Part shown: piece after piece, positions 34,519 through 41,754 of the stretch
Layout of the letters: every line of letters begins with the position of its first letter
How positions within the stretch are numbered: position 1 is the stretch's first letter
Translations under genes and position numbers: made by a program
The notes under the pieces: generated by a model
What the model was told of the DNA's origin: nothing
Database searches by the model: none
Seen by the model: only the letters and a program-made list of their open reading frames with translations
Origin: Hyphomicrobiales bacterium
Lineage (GTDB): Bacteria > Pseudomonadota > Alphaproteobacteria > Rhizobiales > Aestuariivirgaceae
Direction of reading: 5' to 3'
DNA length: 64,000 nucleotides
NCBI GenBank assembly: GCA_016185245.1
Contig: JACPNZ010000041.1
Span: forward strand, 157,224 to 221,223

Positions 34519-34537
34519 CTTCCGGCGCCGGACACTC

Positions 34538-34765
34538 CTATTTCGGCGGCAGGTTGGTCAGGATGACCGGCGGCCGGCGGCGCTCCTTGTTGAGCGTCTT
34601 GATCTTTAGCTGCTGAATCGCTTCCGAGCTCTGCTGGATGGTGTCGGCAACCTGGCTCTCGATCGGCAGGCGCTTCTTGCGGCTGTCGGCCATGGCGGTG
34701 GCCGCGGTCGCGGCGGTTGCCACCGCGAGCACGATTGCCATCATCACCATTGCCTTGCGAGTCAT
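34538..34765 (-). CDS. Small secreted protein, unknown
   Basis: A 75-residue protein with a clear signal peptide (TRKAMVMMAIVLAVATAATA, cleavage near residue 25) and a mature part of about 50 residues rich in Lys/Arg and Gln (IQQLKIKTLNKERRRPPVIL). The ATG at 34765 was chosen because GAGG lies five bases upstream; an ATG one codon earlier is also possible, and a frame to 34873 adds 35 residues with no signal-peptide logic. No family recognised. It is convergent with aat, with 19 bases between stops. Confidence 0.55.
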   Translation of the reverse strand: MTRKAMVMMAIVLAVATAATAATAMADSRKKRLPIESQVADTIQQSSEAIQQLKIKTLNKERRRPPVILTNLPPK

Positions 34766-34885
34766 CATTGCCTCGTCGTCACTTTCGGACCTGTGGCCCA
34801 AGACCTTGTTAAGTTGAGGGCAGACTACAGGCGGAACAGTGAAGTAACTCTGAGGTGGCCGTTCATCGGCCATTCATCTTCAGGG

Positions 34886-36976
34886 TCAGGCCGGGCGGAG
34901 CCATACCCGGCTGTCGTGGAAGCAGCCACCGCCCGCCGGCGCGGGCTGGTCGGCTCCGGTCAACGTATTGATTCCATTTCCGTTCTCGAAACACTCATTG
35001 GGCCAAAGGCCCTCGGCAATGACCACCCCGCGGCGCTGACCGAGGCCCGCCTTGGCATGCATGACGACCTCGCCACGGGCGCTGCCAACGCGAACCCGGT
35101 CGCCCTCGGCCATGCTTGACGCAGCGAGATCGTCGGGGTGAACCAGCAGCGTCGGCCGGCCTTCGCGCTTGCGCGACGACGGCGTCTCGTTGAAACTCGA
35201 ATTGAGGAAGGCGCGGGCCGGGCTGGTCGCCAGCCGGAAGGGATAGTCGGCGGTCGCCTCCTCGATCACATTCCAGTGATCGGGAAATTCCGGCATGGCG
35301 CCGACCGGCCCGAGCGGCTGCGGCGCTCCCTTGTGACGCATGCTCCCCCATTTGGGCCGGAAGCGGAAGCGGCCATCGGGGAAGGCAAAGCCCTTGAGGT
35401 AATGCGCAGTCTCGAAATTGGGTTGGACGTCGTACCAGTTCTCGGCATCGAGCTCGGCCAGGCCCCGCCGGCCCGAATTGACCAGGGTCCAGTCGATGAG
35501 CTCTCTTGGGCTCATGGCGAAGCCCGGGTGCGAGGCCCCGACGCGGCTGGCCAGATCGCAGATTACTTCATGGTTGCTGCGGCATTCGCCGGGCGGTTCC
35601 ACCAGCTTGCGGCCCAGCATGATGTGCTGATGGCCGCCGCCCTGGTAGATGTCGTCATGTTCGAGGAACATGGTGGCCGGCAGCACGATGTCGGCGAATT
35701 TCGCCGTCTCGGTCAGGAACTGCTCATGCACGCAGGTAAACAGGTCGTCCCGCGCCAGGCCGCGCTTCACTCGGGTCTGGTCGGGCGCCACCGAGGCCGG
35801 ATTGGTATTCTGCACGATCATCGCCTTGACCGGCGGCCCGCCGGCAAGATCGTGAGGATCGTTCAACAATGCCGGTCCGATGCGGCTCTGGTCGATGCTG
35901 CGGATGCTGGCGTCCTTGACGTCGAGGCCCTCGATCATCGTCTTGTTCCAGCGATACATGCCGCTGTTGGAATGAAGGGCGCCTCCGCCTTCATATTGCC
36001 AGGCGCCGGTAACCGCGGGGATGCAAGTGACCGCGTGCATGTTGACGGAACCGTTGCGTCCGCGGGTGAAGCCATAGCCGAGGCGGAAGAAGCAGCGCTT
36101 GGTCTTGCCGATCAGCCGGGCGAAAGCCTCGATCTCAACCACAGGGACATCGCAGATCTTGGCCGCCCATTCGGGCGTGCGCGTCCTGAGGTGTTCCTCG
36201 AACTCGCGTGGCGCATCGGTGAATTTCTCCAGATAGGGCCGGTCGGCCAGCCCATCGCGGAACAGCACATGCATGATGGCGCAGGCCAATGCCCCATCGG
36301 TGCCGGGTCGGATCAGGATCTTCACGTCGGCCTGTTTCATGGTGCCGGTATCGTAGATGTCGATGCAGGCGATCTTGGCGCCGTGCTCCTTGCGGGCCTT
36401 CATCGCATGGGTCATCACATTGACCTGGGTGTTGACCGGATTGCCGCCCCAGATGACGATCAGGTCGGACTTCTGCATCTCGCGCGGATCGACACCGGAA
36501 ATGGCGCCGGTGCCTGCCATATAGCCGGTCCACGACAGGGCGACGCAGAAAGTGTCGTACATGCCGGAATAGCGCTTGGCATGGCGGAGCCGGTTGATCC
36601 CGTCGCGCATGACGAGGCCCATGGTGCCGGCATAGAAATAGGGCCACACCGCTTCCGAACCGTACTCGCGTTCGGCCGCCAGAAAGGCTTCCGCCGTCTC
36701 GGCCATGGCATCGTCCCAGGAGATCGGCTGGAATAGCCCATCGCCCTTTGGCCCCTTGCGCTTCAACGGCGTGAGCACGCGTCCCGGATGGTGAATGCGC
36801 TCGGCGTAACGCGCCACCTTCTCGCAGATCACCCCCAGCGTGTAGGAATTGTCGCGGGCGCCGCGCACCCGCCCGATGGTGTGGGCATCGAGCAACTCGA
36901 CTTCAAGCGCGCAGGTCGAGGGACAGTCATGTGGGCAGACCGAAATGCCGGTCTTGAGGTTGGGCAGGATGTTCAT
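34886..36976 (-). CDS. Molybdopterin oxidoreductase with Fe-S cluster
   Basis: A 696-residue DMSO-reductase-family enzyme. The N-terminal 4Fe-4S site is Cys14-x3-Cys18-x3-Cys22 and Cys51 (VCPHDCPSTCALEV, VICEK). The molybdopterin domains follow (WGGNPVNTQVNVMTHAMKAR, DIYDTGTMKQADVKILIRPG), and the C-terminal MGD-binding domain has LATSPARAFLNSSFNETPS and PDDLAASSMAEGDRVRV. No Tat signal is visible, so it is probably cytoplasmic. The substrate is unknown, and no electron-transfer subunit or cofactor gene is near it. Divergent from the methyltransferase gene by 35 bases. Confidence 0.9.
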   Translation of the reverse strand: MNILPNLKTGISVCPHDCPSTCALEVELLDAHTIGRVRGARDNSYTLGVICEKVARYAERIHHPGRVLTPLKRKGPKGDGLFQPISWDDAMAETAEAFLAAEREYGSEAVWPYFYAGTMGLVMRDGINRLRHAKRYSGMYDTFCVALSWTGYMAGTGAISGVDPREMQKSDLIVIWGGNPVNTQVNVMTHAMKARKEHGAKIACIDIYDTGTMKQADVKILIRPGTDGALACAIMHVLFRDGLADRPYLEKFTDAPREFEEHLRTRTPEWAAKICDVPVVEIEAFARLIGKTKRCFFRLGYGFTRGRNGSVNMHAVTCIPAVTGAWQYEGGGALHSNSGMYRWNKTMIEGLDVKDASIRSIDQSRIGPALLNDPHDLAGGPPVKAMIVQNTNPASVAPDQTRVKRGLARDDLFTCVHEQFLTETAKFADIVLPATMFLEHDDIYQGGGHQHIMLGRKLVEPPGECRSNHEVICDLASRVGASHPGFAMSPRELIDWTLVNSGRRGLAELDAENWYDVQPNFETAHYLKGFAFPDGRFRFRPKWGSMRHKGAPQPLGPVGAMPEFPDHWNVIEEATADYPFRLATSPARAFLNSSFNETPSSRKREGRPTLLVHPDDLAASSMAEGDRVRVGSARGEVVMHAKAGLGQRRGVVIAEGLWPNECFENGNGINTLTGADQPAPAGGGCFHDSRVWLRPA

Positions 36977-37011
36977 GGACGCTCTCTATAGCCGAACCTA
37001 TAGTCGCCGTC

Positions 37012-37755
37012 ATGCCGCCGATTTCCTCCCTGCACAATCCAACGATCAAGCGCATCCGCTCGCTGGCCGAGAAGAAACATCGCCAGGAACAAGGACTGTT
37101 CGTGGCCGAGGGCGCCAAGGTGCTGGCCCGGGCTCAGAGCCTCGGCTGGGAACCGGAAATCGTGGTCTCGACCGGCCGTGCCGAGCCCTGGGGCGGCGCC
37201 ACGATGATCGAGGTGACGGAACCCGTGATGGTCTCGCTCAGCGCCCAGAACAATCCGCCGCCCGTCGTCGCGGTCTTCCACCAGCGCTTTGCCCGGCAAG
37301 TCTCGCTGGATGGACTGTGGCTGGCGCTGGAGGGCTTACGCGACCCCGGCAATCTTGGCAGCATCATCCGCACCGCCGATGCCGCCGGTGCCATGGGTAT
37401 CGTGCTCGCCGGCCCAACTTGCGATCCCTGGGGAAGAGACTGCGTGCGGGCTACCATGGGCTCGATCTTCGCCGTTCCCCTCATCCGCCTGTCGACGGTG
37501 AAGCTCATCGATCTGTGCCATGCCTGGCCGGGCGACGTCGCCGGCAGCCATCTACAGGGTACGGAGGATTTTCGCCGCAGTTACCGGGAACCCACGCTCC
37601 TGGTCGTGGGCAGCGAGGGCGAAGGACTATCACCGCAACTCGCCGCCGCCTGTTCGGTCCTGGTCCGCATTCCGATGCGCGCGGGTCCAGATTCGCTCAA
37701 TGTCGCCGCCGCGACCGCCCTCATGCTTTACGAAGTGCGCCGAACTGCGCTTTGA
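37012..37755 (+). CDS. TrmH/SpoU family RNA 2'-O-methyltransferase
   Basis: A 247-residue SPOUT methyltransferase. The N-terminal domain LHNPTIKRIRSLAEKKHRQE is the substrate-binding part seen in RlmB/TsnR proteins. The knot motifs are ALEGLRDPGNLGSIIRTADA (motif 1), VVGSEGEGLSPQL (motif 2) and IPMRAGPDSLNVAAATALML (motif 3), which bind SAM and catalyse 2'-O-ribose methylation. The RNA target (23S rRNA or tRNA) cannot be told from sequence. It is followed by a 107-base gap before the glutamine-synthetase-like gene. Confidence 0.9.
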   Translation: MPPISSLHNPTIKRIRSLAEKKHRQEQGLFVAEGAKVLARAQSLGWEPEIVVSTGRAEPWGGATMIEVTEPVMVSLSAQNNPPPVVAVFHQRFARQVSLDGLWLALEGLRDPGNLGSIIRTADAAGAMGIVLAGPTCDPWGRDCVRATMGSIFAVPLIRLSTVKLIDLCHAWPGDVAGSHLQGTEDFRRSYREPTLLVVGSEGEGLSPQLAAACSVLVRIPMRAGPDSLNVAAATALMLYEVRRTAL

Positions 37756-37862
37756 CGGCGATGCCGGTCAGACTGCCTCTTGCTCGCGCCTTCGAGGGCC
37801 GGGCTGGCAACCTTTGCCTCGGCGCCTGATACCGCCTAAACTTGCCGGCAAAAGGGGATCTT

Positions 37863-39212
37863 ATGAAAAAGGCCAATTCGCTGGACTGGCTGAAAGGCCA
37901 GACCGACATTCGCAGCCTGCGGGCCGCCGTCTGCGATCTCAACGGCGTCATGCGGGGAAAGCGCATTCCCGTCGAGCAGGTGGAGAAGGTGCTGGCCGGC
38001 GGCCTGCGCATGCCGCTATCGGTGGTGGGCGTCGATATCTGGGGCGAGGACATCGTCAATTCGCCGCTGGTCTTTGCTACCGGCGATGCCGACGGGCTGT
38101 GCGAACCGATCGGCCGCGGCATTCTGCCGATGGACTGGACCGCCGAGCCCACCGCCCTCATTCCATTGTGGCTGCGCGAGGAAAACGGCAGCCCATTCGG
38201 CGGCGATCCACGCCAGGCGCTGGCCGGCGTCGCAAACCGTTTCCGCGACCTCGGTCTCAGGCCGGTCGTGGCCATGGAACTCGAATTCTATCTCTACGAC
38301 CCAACCGAGCGGCGCCCGGTGGCGCCGGTGTCGCCGGTCACCGGCAAGCGGCTCGACGCCGATGCGGTCCTGTCAATCGACGAACTCGACGATTTCGGCG
38401 CCTTCTTCGGCGATGTCTATGCGGCCTGCGCCCTGCAAGGGGTTCCCGCCGACTCGGCCATCGCGGAAAATGGCATCGGGCAGTTCGAGATCAACCTCAT
38501 GCACGTCAACGATCCGCTGCGCGCGGCCGACGATGCCGTGCTGTTCAAGCGCATCGTCAAGGGCGTGGCGAGGAAGCATGGCTTTGCCGCCTCGTTCATG
38601 GCCAAGCCCTATGGCGGGCGATCGGGCAGCGGCCTCCATGTCCACTTCAGTCTCCTCGACCGCAAGGGCAAAAACGTCTTCGATAACGGCGGGCCTGAGG
38701 GAAGCGATACGCTGCGCCATGCCGTGGCCGGTCTCATGGAGGCAATGGCCGAAACGACGTTGCTGTTCGCTCCCCATTTCAATTCTTATCGGCGGCTGCG
38801 GCCGGGCACGCACGCGCCTTCGGCCGCCGCCTGGGGCTACGAGAACCGCACCGTCGCGATGCGCATTCCCGGCGGCCCGCCTAAGGCGCGGCGCATCGAG
38901 CACCGCGTGGCGGGGGCCGATGCCAATCCCTATCTGGTGCTTGCCGGCATACTGGCAGGCGCTCTGGTCGGCATCGAACGCCGGATGACACCGCCCGATC
39001 CGGTTACCGGTGACGCCTATGCGCTGAAGCTCAAGGGCCTGCCGCCCGACTGGGCTTCGGCGATCAACGCCTTCGCCGCTGGCGCGATCGTCGAGGCAAC
39101 CCTTCCCCTGATGCTGCGCGACATGCTGGTCGCCTGCAAGCGCCAGGAAATGGCGACCTTCGCCGGCCAGGTCACCGACTTCGAGTATGAAACCTATCTC
39201 GACATGGTATAG
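37863..39212 (+). CDS. Glutamine synthetase family gamma-glutamyl ligase
   Basis: A 449-residue GS-fold enzyme. MELEFYLYDPTERRPV and NGIGQFEINLMHVND hold metal-binding Glu residues, and GGRSGSGLHVHFSLLDRKGK the nucleotide/substrate loop. The C-terminal part has PGTHAPSAAAWGYENRTVAMRI and RIEHRVAGADANPYLVLAGI. The sequence lies closer to gamma-glutamylpolyamine synthetase (PuuA-like) and related gamma-glutamyl ligases than to GlnA; the Asp-Tyr adenylylation site of GlnA is not visible. The acceptor amine is unknown. The next gene, a gamma-glutamylcyclotransferase, starts six bases after its stop. Confidence 0.85.
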   Translation: MKKANSLDWLKGQTDIRSLRAAVCDLNGVMRGKRIPVEQVEKVLAGGLRMPLSVVGVDIWGEDIVNSPLVFATGDADGLCEPIGRGILPMDWTAEPTALIPLWLREENGSPFGGDPRQALAGVANRFRDLGLRPVVAMELEFYLYDPTERRPVAPVSPVTGKRLDADAVLSIDELDDFGAFFGDVYAACALQGVPADSAIAENGIGQFEINLMHVNDPLRAADDAVLFKRIVKGVARKHGFAASFMAKPYGGRSGSGLHVHFSLLDRKGKNVFDNGGPEGSDTLRHAVAGLMEAMAETTLLFAPHFNSYRRLRPGTHAPSAAAWGYENRTVAMRIPGGPPKARRIEHRVAGADANPYLVLAGILAGALVGIERRMTPPDPVTGDAYALKLKGLPPDWASAINAFAAGAIVEATLPLMLRDMLVACKRQEMATFAGQVTDFEYETYLDMV

Positions 39213-39218
39213 GGGCCC

Positions 39219-39920
39219 GTGCTGGAAATTTCGCCCATGTCGCCGCACCAGCTGAGCAAGGCGATCATCGCCGCGGCCTTTCCCCAACTGCCACCCGACG
39301 ATCGCACTGCCATGCCGTTGATGCCGGAGGAGGAGATTGCGGCTTCGCGCGCTGGCACTCTGGCAAGGGTCTCGCCCCATGCAGATACCTGGCTGTTCGG
39401 CTACGGTTCCCTCATGTGGAGGCCGGAAATGGAATTCGCCGAGCAGAGGATCGCTCACCTCAAGGCCTGGCACCGCCGTTTCTGCCTGTGGCAGTGGCGT
39501 TACCGGGGCAGCCGCGAGCGCCCCGGCCTGATGATGGCGCTGGACCGGGGCGGCTCCTGCTCCGGTGTAGCCTTTCGCATCGCCGCGCCCAATGTTTCGG
39601 AGAAACTCGCGAAAGTATGGACGCGCGAAATGATCGGCAGGGCCTACCGTCCTCGATGGATCAGGCTGGCGACCGAACAGGGCCCGCTTGATGCGATCAC
39701 CTTCGTTGCCGACCGCACCAGCCATCGCTATGCTGGGCGCCTCGATGACGACCTGATCGCCGGCCAAATCGCGACGGCGTGCGGTCATATCGGGCCCAAT
39801 GAGGAATATCTGCTGGAGACTTTCGAGCGCTGCCGCGCCATCGGCATCAACGACCGTATGCTGGCGCGGCTGCAGTCTCGCGTTGCCGAAAAGATGCTGG
39901 CCGGATTGGCGGCAAAGTAA
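39219..39920 (+). CDS. Gamma-glutamylcyclotransferase (ChaC-like)
   Basis: A 233-residue protein with a ChaC-type GGCT fold from about residue 45. WLFGYGSLMWRPEMEF is the substrate-binding loop, and FRIAAPNVSEKLAKVWTREM and AYRPRWIRLATEQGPLDAITF are further conserved blocks. The family cleaves gamma-glutamyl bonds to 5-oxoproline; ChaC enzymes act on glutathione. GTG at 39219 follows AGGGG; ATG at 39237 is an alternative. It is tightly linked (six bases) to the gamma-glutamyl ligase gene, so the two may act on the same gamma-glutamyl compound (inference). Confidence 0.85.
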   Translation: MLEISPMSPHQLSKAIIAAAFPQLPPDDRTAMPLMPEEEIAASRAGTLARVSPHADTWLFGYGSLMWRPEMEFAEQRIAHLKAWHRRFCLWQWRYRGSRERPGLMMALDRGGSCSGVAFRIAAPNVSEKLAKVWTREMIGRAYRPRWIRLATEQGPLDAITFVADRTSHRYAGRLDDDLIAGQIATACGHIGPNEEYLLETFERCRAIGINDRMLARLQSRVAEKMLAGLAAK

Positions 39921-39936
39921 TTTTGAAGGTTAGTAC

Positions 39937-41112
39937 ATGACCAGGAAAAAGCCCGATCTGAAATCTCTGGCGCCCGAAACCCGCCTGGTGGCGGCGGGCC
40001 GCGAATACAGCGAGCATGGCTTCGTCAACCCCGCCGTCTATCATGCCTCGACCGTGCTGTTCGACACCATGGAGGAACTGCTCGCCTACAAGAAGCCCTT
40101 TGTCTACGGCCGGCGCGGTACGCCCACTTCGCGGGCCGTCGAAACGGCGGTGGCGGCGCTGGAAGGGGGCTTTGCCACCAAGGTCGCACCCTCGGGAATG
40201 GCGGCGATCTCAACCATGCTGTTCTCTTTCCTCAAGTCCGGCGAGCATCTGCTGATGACCGACACGGTCTACGATCCGGTCCGCAATCTATGCGACACGG
40301 TGCTGAAAGGCCTCGGCATCGAGACGACCTATTACGATCCGCTGCTGGGCGGCGCCATCGCCACCCTCATCCGTCCCAATACGCGCATGGTCTATTGCGA
40401 GAGCCCGGGCTCGCTCACCATGGAAGTCCAGGACGTGCCGGCGATCGCCGCTGTTGCCCACGCCCACGGCTGCCTGGTGGCCCTCGACAATACCTGGAGT
40501 GCCGGACACTTTTTCAAGGCCTTCGAACACGGCTGCGATATCTCGGTGCAGGCCGGCACCAAGTATCTCGGCGGCCATTCCGATGCGATGATGGGAACCA
40601 TTACCTGCAGCGAGGCGACCTGGCCCGGTTTCCGCAAGGCCTATGAGACGCTGGGCCAGTTCGCCGGGCCCGACGACATGAACCTGATGCTGCGCGGCAT
40701 TCGCACCCTCGATGTGCGCCTTGAACGCCACATGAAGAATGCCGTGATCGTGGCCGACTGGCTGCGAACCAGACCGGAGGTCGACAGCGTTCTCTATCCC
40801 GCCCTGCCGAATTCTCCCGGCCACAGTTTGTGGAAACGCGACTACCGTGGCGCGTCCGGCCTCTTCTCGGTGGTGCTCAGGCCTGCTTCGAAGGGCGCCG
40901 TCGCCGCCATGCTCGATGACCTCGCCCTGTTCGGCATGGGCTACAGCTGGGGCGGCTATGAGAGCCTGTGCGTGCCTTTCAAGGCGAATCGCACGGCAAC
41001 CCGCTGGCCCGATACCGGCCCGGCGCTCCGTCTCCACATCGGCCTCGAAAACCCGGCCGACCTGATCTCCGACCTGGAGGCTGGATTGCAGCGGCTGTCG
41101 CGCCACGCTTGA
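39937..41112 (+). CDS. metC: Cystathionine beta-lyase
   Basis: A 391-residue PLP enzyme of the Cys/Met family, splitting cystathionine into homocysteine, pyruvate and ammonia. Motifs: VYGRRGTPTSRAVETAVAAL, APSGMAAISTML, ALDNTWSAGHFFKAFEHG and the PLP lysine in SVQAGTKYLGGHSDAMMG. The YSWGGYESLCVPF block marks cystathionine beta-lyases of this type, in contrast to the metZ group at 16242-17438. It follows the cyclotransferase gene by 16 bases, so it may be cotranscribed. Confidence 0.9.
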   Translation: MTRKKPDLKSLAPETRLVAAGREYSEHGFVNPAVYHASTVLFDTMEELLAYKKPFVYGRRGTPTSRAVETAVAALEGGFATKVAPSGMAAISTMLFSFLKSGEHLLMTDTVYDPVRNLCDTVLKGLGIETTYYDPLLGGAIATLIRPNTRMVYCESPGSLTMEVQDVPAIAAVAHAHGCLVALDNTWSAGHFFKAFEHGCDISVQAGTKYLGGHSDAMMGTITCSEATWPGFRKAYETLGQFAGPDDMNLMLRGIRTLDVRLERHMKNAVIVADWLRTRPEVDSVLYPALPNSPGHSLWKRDYRGASGLFSVVLRPASKGAVAAMLDDLALFGMGYSWGGYESLCVPFKANRTATRWPDTGPALRLHIGLENPADLISDLEAGLQRLSRHA

Positions 41113-41157
41113 TTTGGCGGTGTGGCTTCCCATGTTTCCGGCAACTGGAGGATCACC

Positions 41158-41676
41158 ATGGCAGGATTGAAACGCCTTGCGACCGCCGCCGCGCTCGCTC
41201 TCGTTGCGGCAGCGCCGGCTCTTGCCCAGGACGATGGTCCCGAACTCATCTTCAAGAAGACCACGGTGTGGCGCATGCTGTCGCCCAATGCCAAGCTGGC
41301 GACCTACGGCATCGACGATCCCGGCGTCGATGGCATTGCCTGCCATTTCACCGTGCCCGAAATCGGCGGCTGGGCCGGTTGGGCAGGCTTCGCCGAGGAA
41401 CGCTCGGAAACCTCGATCGCCTGCCGCCAGATCGGCCCCATCGTGTTCAAGGCCAAGTTCCAGCAGGGCGACGAGATCTATAGGCAGCGCCGGTCGCTGT
41501 TCTTCAAGAAGTTCCACATCGTGCGGGGTTGCGACCCCAAGCGCAACGTGTTGGTCTATTTGAGCTACACCGACAAGCTGATCCAGGGCAGCCCACAGAA
41601 TTCGACCTCGACCGTTCCGCTGATGCCCTGGGGCAACCTGCCGCCACCCAAATGCGCTGATTTTCTGGAGCAGTAG
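41158..41676 (+). CDS. creA: CreA family periplasmic protein
   Basis: A 172-residue secreted protein. The signal peptide (MAGLKRLATAAALALVAAAP, ending PALAQ) is followed by the CreA domain (VDGIACHFTVPEIGGWAGWA, SETSIACRQIGPIVFKAKF), with three cysteines that could pair. CreA proteins are conserved in Proteobacteria with no defined role. GGAGG lies six to seven bases before the ATG at 41158; a start at 41122 is possible but lacks a ribosome site. It is 45 bases after metC. Confidence 0.85.
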   Translation: MAGLKRLATAAALALVAAAPALAQDDGPELIFKKTTVWRMLSPNAKLATYGIDDPGVDGIACHFTVPEIGGWAGWAGFAEERSETSIACRQIGPIVFKAKFQQGDEIYRQRRSLFFKKFHIVRGCDPKRNVLVYLSYTDKLIQGSPQNSTSTVPLMPWGNLPPPKCADFLEQ

Positions 41677-41705
41677 CGGCTTCGCGCGACGCAAGGCGCC
41701 GTTGC

Positions 41706-41735
41706 TTGACCTAACGACAGATGATAACCTACTTT
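41706..41735 (+). promoter_or_regulatory. Possible promoter of patatin-phaC
   Basis: TTGACC (41706-41711), an 18-base spacer and TACTTT (41730-41735) precede the patatin gene. CCTAC/GTAGG flanks a six-base loop just downstream (from 41728), and AGGGGG lies eight bases before the ATG. The -10 matches only three of six consensus bases. Confidence 0.35.
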
Positions 41736-41754
41736 ACCGTAGGGGGTCAGTGCG

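Noticed and set aside
35138..36736. 532-codon plus-strand frame opposite the molybdopterin oxidoreductase
   Set aside because: Antisense shadow, no domain.
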